From CAINVV01 sp963663005 (GTDB lineage Bacteria; Bacteroidota; Bacteroidia; Bacteroidales; Prolixibacteraceae): DNA of 64,000 bases. Made by a program: the position numbers and the translations under genes. The notes under the pieces were generated by a model. That model saw nothing but the letters and a program-made list of their open reading frames with translations, ran no database searches and was not told the origin of the DNA. Location: assembly GCA_963663005.2 (NCBI GenBank), contig CAXXHH010000013.1:62001-126000 (forward strand), written 5' to 3'. Shown piece after piece: positions 54,579 through 62,901 of this stretch; the first letter of the stretch is position 1; each line of letters opens with the position of its first letter.

Positions 54579-55565
54579 CTAAAATCTCTTTACGTAATTG
54601 AGAAATTTCTTCGCGGTAGCATCCAGATTGGCGATAGAACCGCCGCCATCCAATACCTCGCACATTTCATAAACGAGATAACCCTGATAGCCGATTTCCT
54701 TCAAGGCACCAATAAAATTCTCGTAGTCGATAATCCCCTCTCCGACCGCTGTGGCGCGCATCACAGGCTTATCCGCCCCATAATTGGTCAAGTGGTTCTC
54801 GTAATGATATCTTGGCATCGTGATATAATCCGCAATGATCGTATTCACAATATATGGCTTCATTTTGAAAACAGACTTCCTGATTTCTTCCTTGGATAGA
54901 CCTTCCAGCGTAGGCGACCAAGCATCCCAACCGGCCATCACATTTGGCTGATTAATCTCCTTGAGCATCCAGTACATTGCGTCGTGGTGAAGGGCAATAT
55001 CGTGATGATTCTGAACCACGAGGGTCACACCATACTTTTGCGCTTCCTTCGCGGCGAGTGTAATGCCTTCTACAACCAGCGCATATTGCTTGTCGTACGG
55101 TACGCCGGGACGTTCATATCCGGTAAAGATGCGTATCATTTTTGTACCTAAATCACTTGCAAGTTCGGCAAGCGCTCCGATATAAGCGGCCTGAATCTCC
55201 GTATGGGGAATTCCCGGCTTATCGATGCCTGCTGTAAAATCAGAATATCCGGCTAGTCCGACCAAGGTTAATCCCAACTCTGCAATCCTTTTTTTCAATT
55301 TTGCCCGAGCTGGCTTATCATAATCGACTAACGAAAGATGAGGTCTTTTAGCCATCAGCATCACCCCGTCAAATCCCAGTTCTTTTGCCTTGACCAGAAA
55401 CTCGTCGACAGAAAGCTGCGCCTGTCCTCGCCATAATCCAGCATAGCCAATGGAGTGCAGACAGGTTTTAACCTTAAAATCAGCAGGATTTCCGGTTGGG
55501 GTTTTTTGTCCGCTAACACTTAAAACGCAGAAAAAAAGGAGGATGCTGCAAAGAAATATTTTCAT
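54579..55565 (-). CDS. Secreted xylose-isomerase-like TIM-barrel protein
   Basis: ATG 55563-55565 starts a signal peptide (MKIFLCSILLFFCVLSVSGQ); the ORF extends nine codons upstream, but those are not signal-like. The TIM barrel belongs to the sugar phosphate isomerase/epimerase (AP endonuclease 2) family. Metal-site residues occur in VVQNHHDIALH, AGWDAWSPTLEG and GYLVYEMCE. Export argues for action on free sugars released in the periplasm rather than sugar phosphates. Convergent with GH42. Confidence 0.85.
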   Translation of the reverse strand: MKIFLCSILLFFCVLSVSGQKTPTGNPADFKVKTCLHSIGYAGLWRGQAQLSVDEFLVKAKELGFDGVMLMAKRPHLSLVDYDKPARAKLKKRIAELGLTLVGLAGYSDFTAGIDKPGIPHTEIQAAYIGALAELASDLGTKMIRIFTGYERPGVPYDKQYALVVEGITLAAKEAQKYGVTLVVQNHHDIALHHDAMYWMLKEINQPNVMAGWDAWSPTLEGLSKEEIRKSVFKMKPYIVNTIIADYITMPRYHYENHLTNYGADKPVMRATAVGEGIIDYENFIGALKEIGYQGYLVYEMCEVLDGGGSIANLDATAKKFLNYVKRF

Positions 55566-55798
55566 AATACGGTAGTTGTTTAGTTTGTACATGGTTTACG
55601 GAACCACTAAAATAGTAAATTAGGTGCAAATACGTAAGTGGGAATTGGAAAGAACCCATTTTACATCTGAAACGAGCATGGACTAATTCCACAAAAGGTG
55701 ATGTAAATCCGTTTCCGAGTTCCATACGGCAATTAAAAAAACAAATTATTTACGTGTGAAATTGAGTCAAAATCAAACTACTTAGTGGAAATATTCCA

Positions 55799-55830
55799 TT
55801 GAAATTAGCCGGCAAGATTTCGTATATTTG
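55799..55830 (+). promoter_or_regulatory. -33/-7 promoter for the esterase gene
   Basis: TTG at 55799-55801 and TATATTTG at 55823-55830, 21 bases apart, match the Bacteroidota -33/-7 pattern. The predicted leader is about 15 nt before the ATG at 55851. Confidence 0.6.
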
Positions 55831-55850
55831 ATACCATAACTATTACAATC

Positions 55851-56846
55851 ATGATAACCAAGATCCTCAAAAAAATTCTGTTCGGAATTCTATTCCTGCT
55901 TGTGGCATTTATTGTCCTGATGCTTGTTCCAAGAACATGGTCCGCTTTAAATCCTAAAAAGGCTCCGATGGGGTATTATTTTGAAACTCCTACCCTCCTC
56001 GCTCTGGTCTCAAGGTTGGAGCCAATCATCAACAAAACTCCTGCTGTTCCAGATAATGTGGTCGAAACCAAGAACATCGAATACAAAAATATCAATGGAA
56101 AATCTTTGCAACTGGATATTTACCAACCAAAAGGACTGACGAAACCAGCGCCGCTGCTTGTTTTTATTCATGGCGGAGGTTGGCGTGGTGGCGATCGTGC
56201 CGATTATCTGGTATACCTCACCCACTTTGCCAGTTTGGGATACGTCACGGCGACTGTTTCTTACCGATTTCTGAAGGTCGCGCCGTATCCCGCCTGTGTG
56301 GAAGATATCCTTGATGCGGTAAATTTCTTCTATCAGAATGGGGAAAAGTACAATTATGATCCGGATCGTATCTGTCTGATTGGAGGCTCTGCCGGTTCGC
56401 ATCTTGCCATGTTAGCGGCCTACGGCTGGAAGAAACAGGGCGCTGCTTCTGACACAACCACCCAGAATGCCAACAAACATAAAATTAAGGCAGTAGTAGA
56501 AATTTATGGTCCGACTGATTTTACCACAGAATATGCCAGAAATCATCCAACTATCACGGGTTTCATCGCTCATTCGTACCAGGAGGCTCCGCAGCTTTAC
56601 GTAGAAGCGTCACCAATAACTTATGTGAGCAAGGATTCTCCTCCAACGCTGATTCTGCATGGTACCCGGGATATGCTGGTGCCACTGAGCCAGGCCGTAC
56701 TGCTTAAGGACAAATTTGACAAACTTGGTGTTCCTTACGTCTATTGTCCGGTACCCGGATGGCCCCACACCATGGATTTAGCCAAAAGGGTTAATGACTA
56801 TGCTAAAATTACGATGAGAGATTTTTTCGAAAAGTACGTTAAATGA
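55851..56846 (+). CDS. Membrane-anchored alpha/beta-hydrolase (esterase/lipase type)
   Basis: N-terminal hydrophobic anchor or signal (residues 9-28). HGGGWRGGD forms the oxyanion hole, GGSAGSH the nucleophile elbow (Ser about 178), GTRDMLVPL the Asp region, and GWPHTMD the His. This is the hormone-sensitive-lipase/BD-FAE group. No substrate can be assigned. Ends in a compact terminator. Confidence 0.87.
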   Translation: MITKILKKILFGILFLLVAFIVLMLVPRTWSALNPKKAPMGYYFETPTLLALVSRLEPIINKTPAVPDNVVETKNIEYKNINGKSLQLDIYQPKGLTKPAPLLVFIHGGGWRGGDRADYLVYLTHFASLGYVTATVSYRFLKVAPYPACVEDILDAVNFFYQNGEKYNYDPDRICLIGGSAGSHLAMLAAYGWKKQGAASDTTTQNANKHKIKAVVEIYGPTDFTTEYARNHPTITGFIAHSYQEAPQLYVEASPITYVSKDSPPTLILHGTRDMLVPLSQAVLLKDKFDKLGVPYVYCPVPGWPHTMDLAKRVNDYAKITMRDFFEKYVK

Positions 56847-56847
56847 A

Positions 56848-56870
56848 AAATGAGGCTTTCGGCCTCATTT
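56848..56870 (+). terminator. Bidirectional terminator AAATGAGGC-TTTCG-GCCTCATTT
   Basis: A 9-bp perfect stem, 5-base loop and T7 tract directly after the esterase stop. It also precedes the end of the convergent acyl-CoA synthetase gene. Confidence 0.9.
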
Positions 56871-56881
56871 TTTTATCCGGT

Positions 56882-58516
56882 TTATGCGTAAAGAAACCTC
56901 TTAATTTTCTGCGTTGGCGTTCGTTCGAAAGGCTCCGCCTGAAGTAGGATCATTTGAACCTGAGAAAATTTATTGACATGGGCATTGACATAAAGATGAA
57001 GCTCCTGCTGCAATTCATATATCTTTTCATTATAAAGCTCTGCCTGATCCAGTAAAACCTGGTACTGGGCTTCAATTTCTTCCATATTTAGGCGCACAAG
57101 CGCCACAAGTTTCCCTTTCCGTTGAATAACAAGTGATTCAACCACATTTTTGAAATTATTGATCACCGATTCGATCTCTTCGGGATAAATATTTTCGCCG
57201 GACGCACTGACGATCATGTTTTTCAGTCGTCCTTTAAAAGCCAGGTAGCCCTTTTTGTCAAACGAACCCAAATCCCCGGTTTTAAACCAACCGTCTTCGG
57301 TAAGCACTTCTTTGGTCAAAGCAGGTTCTTTGTAATAACCTTTCATGATATTCGGCCCTTTGATCCAAATCTCCCCCTGATGACTTTTGCCATCCGGCTG
57401 ATTGATCTTCACTTCACAACCTGGCATTGCCGGTCCGATTGTATTCAGACGAGTAGCAGCCGGACCGGCACCTGCTGCAAGAGGAGCGGCTTCTGTCAGT
57501 CCAAAGCCAATGGAATAGGGAAATCTCGCTTCTTTCAGAAACTTTTCGACCGTTGGATCCAATTTGGCACCACCAATTCCGAAGAACTTCAGCTCTCCCC
57601 CAAAAGTCTTCATCAGCTTTTTACCTGCCATCTGATTGAGCAATATCCTGATGGGCAAAATGCGATACAATAGTCGGATGAATAAATTTTTACTGAATAC
57701 CGGTTGAATTTGCTTCTTGTAAATTTTCTCGATGATCAAAGGCACGGTAAGCATGGCCGTTGGTTTCACTATCTGCAAAGCTGGAATTAAGACAGCCGGA
57801 GTCGGAAGTTTTCTGAGGTAATGCACCGATGCACCATACATAACAGCAAAAATAAAGCCGATAGTATTTTCGTAAGCATGTGAAAGAGGCAGCAACGACA
57901 GGAACCTGTCATTTGTGTTGATTTGATGAATCAGTCCGCCTTGCTGGGCATCCCAAACGATATTCTTATGCGTGAGCATGACACCCTTCGATTTTCCGGT
58001 TGTCCCTGAAGTATATATAATTGAAGCGAGATCATCTTCTTCAACAAAGTCAGAAGCGACTTTCTCCGAAGCATTTACCACGGTAGTCTCAAATCCTGAA
58101 ATTTTCTCAAATGTTTCAATCCCAATAATCACCTTGCCAGGGTCGGCTGTTAACCGCTCAATTTTAGACAAAAGATTTTCCGAGACAAAGACCACAGTTG
58201 GTTCAGCATGAACGATGATGTTGTTTATTTCAATGACTGAAAAATCGGGAAGAATGGGTACCACAATTGCGCCGGTCGAAGTGATCGCAAAATAGGCGAT
58301 TCCCCAGTTAGGCATATTGGTACTCAGGATTGCAACTTTATCACCCTTGGAAATTCCGAAAGAAGCCAGCTGAAATATTACCCGATTGACCTCCTCTTCA
58401 AGCTGCGCATAGGTGAAGCTCTCCTCCCCTGCAAAAACCAATGATGGTCTCGATCCATAGGCATCAAAGCTTTTTCGGAGCATCGCAGGAATTGTGTATT
58501 TTTGAAGTTGGCTCAT
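56882..58516 (-). CDS. Long-chain fatty-acid--CoA ligase (AMP-binding)
   Basis: ANL-superfamily enzyme. P-loop IIYTSGTTGKSKGVMLTH, motif A5 GFGLTEAAPL, DGWFKTGDLG and the A10-like Lys in PTQKIKRF. The KNMIVSASGENIYPEEIES segment is typical of the FadD/FACL group. Cytoplasmic or membrane-associated. No adjacent beta-oxidation genes. Confidence 0.9.
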   Translation of the reverse strand: MSQLQKYTIPAMLRKSFDAYGSRPSLVFAGEESFTYAQLEEEVNRVIFQLASFGISKGDKVAILSTNMPNWGIAYFAITSTGAIVVPILPDFSVIEINNIIVHAEPTVVFVSENLLSKIERLTADPGKVIIGIETFEKISGFETTVVNASEKVASDFVEEDDLASIIYTSGTTGKSKGVMLTHKNIVWDAQQGGLIHQINTNDRFLSLLPLSHAYENTIGFIFAVMYGASVHYLRKLPTPAVLIPALQIVKPTAMLTVPLIIEKIYKKQIQPVFSKNLFIRLLYRILPIRILLNQMAGKKLMKTFGGELKFFGIGGAKLDPTVEKFLKEARFPYSIGFGLTEAAPLAAGAGPAATRLNTIGPAMPGCEVKINQPDGKSHQGEIWIKGPNIMKGYYKEPALTKEVLTEDGWFKTGDLGSFDKKGYLAFKGRLKNMIVSASGENIYPEEIESVINNFKNVVESLVIQRKGKLVALVRLNMEEIEAQYQVLLDQAELYNEKIYELQQELHLYVNAHVNKFSQVQMILLQAEPFERTPTQKIKRFLYA

Positions 58517-58618
58517 CTTTCGGGATTTAAGAACGCTGTAAAGTTACGAATTAGTTGCAAGAAGGCCGGAAAATAGCAGTCGAGATAGAGCTGTTGTTCA
58601 ACAGCAAGAAGAAGTTTG

Positions 58619-58648
58619 GAGTACTTAGAGTTTTGAGTACTTAGAGTT
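58619..58648. repeat. Two direct copies of GAGTACTTAGAGTT
   Basis: Exact 14-base copies at 58619-58632 and 58635-58648, 23 bases before the sirtuin start. A CTGTTG/CAACAG hairpin (58591-58604) precedes them. Confidence 0.75.
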
Positions 58649-58670
58649 GCAGTTAGGCATTAATACTTTA

Positions 58671-59381
58671 ATGATGAAGAAATTGGTGGTGTTGAGTGGG
58701 GCGGGTATGTCGGCAGAAAGTGGCATCCGCACCTTCCGGGATTCGAATGGATTGTGGGAAGAATATGATGTAATGGAGGTAGCCTCCATACAAGGCTGGC
58801 ACAAGAATCCGGAACTGATGCTTCGCTTCTACAACCAACGCCGCAAACAGATGTACGAATGTGAGCCCAACAAAGGGCATTTATTACTGGCCGAACTGGA
58901 AAAGAGCTTTAAAGTACAGATCATCACCCAAAATGTCGACAATTTGCACGAAAGAGCCGGTTCTAAAAAGGTTCTTCATTTGCATGGCGAATTGTCCAAA
59001 GCCAGGAGTTCTGTCGATTCCTCGCTAATTTATGACATCGGAGATCGAGAGATCCAAATGGGTGAGAAATGCGATAAAGGGAGTCAGCTAAGGCCTTTCA
59101 TCGTCTGGTTTGGAGAGGAGGTTCCGGCTATGGATTTGGCCATTCCAATGGTTGAATCGGCAGACATTCTCTGTGTCATCGGAACATCGCTGAATGTGTA
59201 TCCCGCTGCAGGATTGCTTCATTATGCTTCTCAATATTGTCCAATCTGGCTGATTGACCCCATTCCACCGTCCGACCTTCCCAAAAAGGTAAATATAATT
59301 GCCAAAGGCGCGGGAGATGGAGTGGCGGAGTTTATTGGGAAGTTGAGAGATGAGAGTGGAGAGTGGAGAGTTGAGAGATGA
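58671..59381 (+). CDS. cobB: NAD-dependent protein deacylase (sirtuin)
   Basis: Sir2 fold: GAGMSAESGIRTFRD for NAD binding, TQNVDNLHERAG with the catalytic His in HLHGEL, and VIGTSLNVYPAAG. The start is ATG 58671 (or 58674) rather than the upstream ORF start, as the family begins at KKLVVLSGAG. Of the four zinc cysteines of typical sirtuins only one (GEKC) remains, a loss that I recall from related Bacteroidota sirtuins. The last ~13 residues (RDESGEWRVER) are encoded by an intergenic-type repeat. Confidence 0.92.
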   Translation: MMKKLVVLSGAGMSAESGIRTFRDSNGLWEEYDVMEVASIQGWHKNPELMLRFYNQRRKQMYECEPNKGHLLLAELEKSFKVQIITQNVDNLHERAGSKKVLHLHGELSKARSSVDSSLIYDIGDREIQMGEKCDKGSQLRPFIVWFGEEVPAMDLAIPMVESADILCVIGTSLNVYPAAGLLHYASQYCPIWLIDPIPPSDLPKKVNIIAKGAGDGVAEFIGKLRDESGEWRVER

Positions 59382-59459
59382 GATATGGGTGCAGTGCGGC
59401 TCGATCGGAACGCTTTTCCCTTTTATCCTTTTTCCTTTTTCCTTTCTCCTTATTCTCTT
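59342..59459. repeat. GAGAGTGG-type purine repeat and following pyrimidine tract
   Basis: Degenerate units GAGAGATGAGAGTGGAGAGTGG (59342-59388) extend from the 3' end of the sirtuin gene. A CTTTTTCC-rich tract (59414-59459) follows. Together they can pair imperfectly. Confidence 0.65.
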
Positions 59460-59510
59460 AACAATTGCTTTTTCTCCTTCAAACGGCATGACTCTATAGA
59501 AGCACCGTAA

Positions 59511-59699
59511 AATAATTCCTATGAAGATAAGGAAGGCATTGAGCGGAGGTTTATTCAGGAGCTTTTGGGGCACAGCAGTATTAAGACTACGATGATTTAC
59601 ACCCACATCGCCCCAACAGCGGTCAGGAAGATTGTTAGTCCGCTGGACAATTTGGCAACTGGCAATTTTGGCATCAAAAAAATTGAAAATAAGAGCTAA
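59511..59699 (+). pseudogene. Tyrosine recombinase remnant, probably integron integrase
   Basis: The frame encodes RRFIQELLGHSSIKTT, then MIYTHIAPTAVRKIVSPLDNL and a stop. This is the C-terminal end of a tyrosine recombinase with the LLGH His and the catalytic Tyr (MIYTH). TTMIYTH and SPLD-L are typical of IntI/Xer-like integrases. The N-terminal ~270 residues are missing and a stop codon lies just upstream (59508-59510). It sits directly before the cassette array, where an integron integrase is expected. The 485-bp gap 59382-59867 otherwise holds repeats and no gene. Confidence 0.75.
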
Positions 59700-59835
59700 T
59701 AACTATCATTCTTTAAGAAATAGCTGTTATCTTCGTCATAACCTAAAGCTAACGAATATGTTGGAGACAACGAAGTACCCCCAAATTAAAATAATCAAGC
59801 ACCATAAAAGTACTGTAAACTAGCCGATATATATA

Positions 59836-59844
59836 GTTATGCAC
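59836..59844 (+). other. Recombination core at the left end of cassette 1
   Basis: GTTATGCAC is the exact reverse complement of GTGCATAAC at 60682-60690, the left core of the attC-like site that ends cassette 1. That relation is expected if the segment 59837-60809 once circularised. The DNA before it (about 59740-59835) would be an attI or an older attC half; I could not resolve which. Confidence 0.65.
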
Positions 59845-59867
59845 AAGGGTAAGACACTAAGCACCAT

Positions 59868-60689
59868 ATGAATTACGAAGATAGAGTAACAGTCTATATT
59901 GACATACTTGGCTTTAAAGACCTTTTAGATCAGACTGTAAGAAAAGGTGAAGACCAAGTTGATAAAATTGATGAAATCTTATCAGCATATCGTGTAATTA
60001 GAGATGTTTGGGATTTAGACAATAGCAGTAAAATTCCGAGAAATAGCAAGAAAATTTCAACCTTTTCAGATTGTCTTGTAATATCTTTTAAAACTTCAGA
60101 AGAAAGTGAAATATTTCATACTCTATTAGAAATTAAATGGATGATAATGAGACTGATTTTTAAAGGTATATTGGTGAGAGGTGCAATCACATTTGGGAAA
60201 TTAATACACACAGATGAAGTATTATTTGGCCCTGCATTGGCAGAGGCCTATATACTTGAATCTAAAGCAGCATTATACCCAAGAGTAATTTTGCATCAAG
60301 ACATTATTGACCTCGCAGGAAAAGCCAAATCTTTCCATCACAGTTCTGACATGGAAAAAGAACATGTTGCCTCTTTACTAGAAAAAGATTCTGACGGGAT
60401 GTATTACATTGATTATTTTGGAAAAGCTCTATCAGAATTAGACGACCCTTATTATGATTTTCCTGATTATATTGAAAAAATTGGTGACAAAATTAGAAAA
60501 GGATTAATGGGTTCAAGTAGCATTTTCAAATCTGACATTAAGGTTAAATACCGATGGATGAAAGAAAGATACAATAACTTAATTGAAAATTTACAGGATA
60601 AAAAGTATATCAAATATTTACAGGACAATGAAAATTCTGAACTTGCATCAGCATATTTGATGTTAAAAAAAATAAATCCCAGTGCATAA
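59868..60689 (+). CDS. Cassette 1: class III nucleotidyl-cyclase-like protein
   Basis: 273 aa, no signal or membrane helix. Residues of about 5-150 have the class III cyclase plan: metal-type Asp D12 in YIDILGF, D68 in FSDCLVISF, and LVRGAITFGKLIH...FGPALAEAYILES, which parallels the RIGIHTG...YGxxVNxAxRLxS strand-helix of cyclases. The transition-state Asn/Arg pair of that helix is replaced (AEAYILES), so activity or nucleotide choice may differ. The remainder is helical and unrecognised. It is the only gene of an A+T-rich cassette; a defence or signalling role is inferred. The stop codon lies within the attC left core. Confidence 0.65.
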   Translation: MNYEDRVTVYIDILGFKDLLDQTVRKGEDQVDKIDEILSAYRVIRDVWDLDNSSKIPRNSKKISTFSDCLVISFKTSEESEIFHTLLEIKWMIMRLIFKGILVRGAITFGKLIHTDEVLFGPALAEAYILESKAALYPRVILHQDIIDLAGKAKSFHHSSDMEKEHVASLLEKDSDGMYYIDYFGKALSELDDPYYDFPDYIEKIGDKIRKGLMGSSSIFKSDIKVKYRWMKERYNNLIENLQDKKYIKYLQDNENSELASAYLMLKKINPSA

Positions 60690-60815
60690 CAATAACTATA
60701 TGTCAATTGGGGTTTCAGTGCGGACAACAAAGTTCGCAGCCGGCAACAACCTCGGTGGGGTTCGACAGGAAAGCAACTTTCAATCCGCACCTGCGTGTAG
60801 CTTCCTACGTTAGCC
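60682..60815 (+). other. attC-like recombination site 1
   Basis: The left core is GTGCATAAC (60682-60690) and the right core GTTAGCC (60809-60815). The flanks form an imperfect inverted repeat: CTATATGTCAATTGGGG on the left against CTACACGCAGGTGCGG on the complement of the right. About 134 bp long, within the known range for integron attC. It shares the GGGTTTCAG word and a GTTAGCSGTAA right end with site 2. Confidence 0.78.
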
Positions 60816-60837
60816 GTAAATTAAGAAACTCGCAACT

Positions 60838-60875
60838 TGGATAAGATATTTAACTAATGGATAAGATATTTAACT
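60838..60875 (+). repeat. Tandem duplication at the start of cassette 2 gene
   Basis: The 18-base word TGGATAAGATATTTAACT occurs at 60838-60855 and 60858-60875. Only the second copy has an in-frame ATG; the first meets a stop (TAA) after six codons. Confidence 0.85.
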
Positions 60876-62692
60876 CAAAACCAGCAAGATTTCCTAATAA
60901 TACTACAGAGGAATTTAATTCAGTCTTTAAGTTGCTAGACCTTCTTGATAAGTCTCGGATTAAACCAGACCCAAAATTGATTGATAAGTTTCCAAATACT
61001 GATGGTGAAATTACAATAGTTGATGCTGAGCAATTTCCTATTGGTAAATGTGAAATTCAAATTAAAACTTTACCTGATTCTGAGGTGACAACACCTAAAT
61101 ATCAATGTGAATTGCCATTTTTAAGTTATTGTGAAACAAGTTTATTACCTGTAATTTTGATTGTTGTAAATGCAAAAGATGAAAAAGCATTTTGGAAACA
61201 TTTAGATAGAGACACCTTGACTGATTTGGGTGCCAGAATATCTGGACAATCAATTGTATTACATATTCCAATAACTAATATAATATCCAGAACAGATAAT
61301 TCATATTTGAGCGAATGGACTCAAATTGTTGAAAGTTATATAAAAAAGAAAATTGCTTCAGATATTCAAGAAAATTATGAAAAAAAGTACAAGGAATTAC
61401 GTGAAATTTTAGCAAATTATCCCAAGCCTGTTCATACTATTGGAACTGACAATCTTAAATCACTTAACATTTTCGTTGATACATTAAATAATGCATTTGA
61501 TGGCGATTTTAAATCTATAAAAGAAGTCGTATATCATTCATATTGGAAAATAAGTATTACTTATACTGAATTTACTGATAATACATTATCGTTTGCTATA
61601 ATTCCCATAAAGTATGGAGATAATGATTTACTATTAAGAGAAATGAGTTCTATGTCGCCAATTATCAGAGACAGAATGGCTCGAAATATAATTTCTCACT
61701 ATAGAGAGAATCCAGTAAAGAAAAGACCTGTCGAGTATGCTTATAGTTTAATTAAGAATGAGACTATTGAAGTAATTGAGAAAAAGTATATACAACTAAT
61801 TTGTAATCAACTTGTATTTGAGTATATAACTGATTTTTTTGATTATGCTAAAAAGATTTTGCCAATTGAAATTGTCGACAAAGTAAGTGTTGATAAACTT
61901 TCAGAGATTATAAATATATACATACCTATTTGGGCTGAAGAATTTAATTTATTTCATCATCGTCAAATAATTGATTCTTCAATATACTTTGATATTGAAG
62001 AGGTATTTTGGCACACTCTTGACAAGGATAAGAAGGCAATCACAGATAAAGCAATTCTTCGATTTAAGGAGCGGAATGTATGTCAATACAATGTGGTATA
62101 TAGGAGTTCTGAATTTTCTTTAAATTATATTATTGAGTCTTTAAATTTCTTATCAAATCAAAAACTACATAGTTTTAAACGACCTTTTCCTTCAAAAACA
62201 TACAAAAATTCCTCTCAATTTGTTTGGAGCTGGTATACGCCTGAAAATGCTTTTGAAAAGTTGAGTTTTATTTATAATGAACTTCCGAAAGTTTATGACA
62301 TATTCATAGAATCATATTTTCCTAGACTTTATAATTCTTTGAAGTATTACTCAAGTTTTGATTTGCTTGTCGTAAATGTTATTTATGGTACAGAGTTTAA
62401 ATCATTTTCTGATTCACCTAGTATTGAGATTTTTTATCTAAAATCAAATGACGGCTGTGAACCAAATACTAAATTATATTTGAATTCACAAAGTTGCCCT
62501 TTGGATAGACAAAACTTTTCAGAATATTATGATAATGGCGTTGAAATAGACGGAGTAAAATACAAACTTATTTCATGCTCTTGGGGTGTAGTTGATTTTC
62601 TATATGATAGATTTTCACTTCAAAAGCACTTGTATAAATGCTTGAAAGATAGGTTTGAGCTATATTTTAAAACAAAGACAAACGAAAAATAA
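60857..62692 (+). CDS. Cassette 2: large protein with DUF4365-like nuclease fold
   Basis: 611 aa, no signal or membrane helix. Residues of about 40-160 resemble DUF4365: D49 in TDGEITIVDAEQ, then C-E66-I-Q68-I-K70, the Asp/Glu-x-Lys geometry of restriction-endonuclease-like folds, followed by LLPVILIVVNAKDEKAFW. The remaining ~450 residues are unrecognised and rich in Tyr, Asn and Ser. DUF4365 domains often occur in defence loci, so a phage-defence nuclease is plausible but unproven. Sole gene of an A+T-rich cassette. Starts just after a duplicated 18-base word. Confidence 0.65.
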   Translation: MDKIFNSKPARFPNNTTEEFNSVFKLLDLLDKSRIKPDPKLIDKFPNTDGEITIVDAEQFPIGKCEIQIKTLPDSEVTTPKYQCELPFLSYCETSLLPVILIVVNAKDEKAFWKHLDRDTLTDLGARISGQSIVLHIPITNIISRTDNSYLSEWTQIVESYIKKKIASDIQENYEKKYKELREILANYPKPVHTIGTDNLKSLNIFVDTLNNAFDGDFKSIKEVVYHSYWKISITYTEFTDNTLSFAIIPIKYGDNDLLLREMSSMSPIIRDRMARNIISHYRENPVKKRPVEYAYSLIKNETIEVIEKKYIQLICNQLVFEYITDFFDYAKKILPIEIVDKVSVDKLSEIINIYIPIWAEEFNLFHHRQIIDSSIYFDIEEVFWHTLDKDKKAITDKAILRFKERNVCQYNVVYRSSEFSLNYIIESLNFLSNQKLHSFKRPFPSKTYKNSSQFVWSWYTPENAFEKLSFIYNELPKVYDIFIESYFPRLYNSLKYYSSFDLLVVNVIYGTEFKSFSDSPSIEIFYLKSNDGCEPNTKLYLNSQSCPLDRQNFSEYYDNGVEIDGVKYKLISCSWGVVDFLYDRFSLQKHLYKCLKDRFELYFKTKTNEK

Positions 62693-62697
62693 TCTAC

Positions 62698-62830
62698 GGC
62701 TAACAACGGCTCATACCCAATGCGGGTTTCAGAGGTTTTTTAAGTTCAGTTCCCGCAGGCAAGGTTTGTATCGTGTGATACAGATGCAGCCACGCAATCC
62801 CGCACTGGTCATAGCCGCGACCGTTAGCGG
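62698..62830 (+). other. attC-like recombination site 2
   Basis: The left core GGCTAAC (62698-62704) lies within TACGGCTAAC, the exact complement of the first ten bases of cassette 2 (GTTAGCCGTA, 60809-60818). The right core is GTTAGCG (62824-62830). Inner arms GGCTCATACCCAATGCGGG and the complement of CCCGCACTGGTCATAGCC pair with a few extrahelical bases, as in folded attC. Length 133 bp. Confidence 0.8.
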
Positions 62831-62901
62831 TAATTTTAAAAAATCAGAAGACATGAATTTATTCAGTAGCTTTAAAAACAAATTTTAAAAAATAGTTTAC
62901 A

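Noticed and set aside
59088..59606. 172-codon minus-strand ORF across the sirtuin end and recombinase remnant
   Set aside because: It reads antisense through a clear sirtuin, a low-complexity repeat and the recombinase fragment; the protein is Lys/Arg repeat-like.
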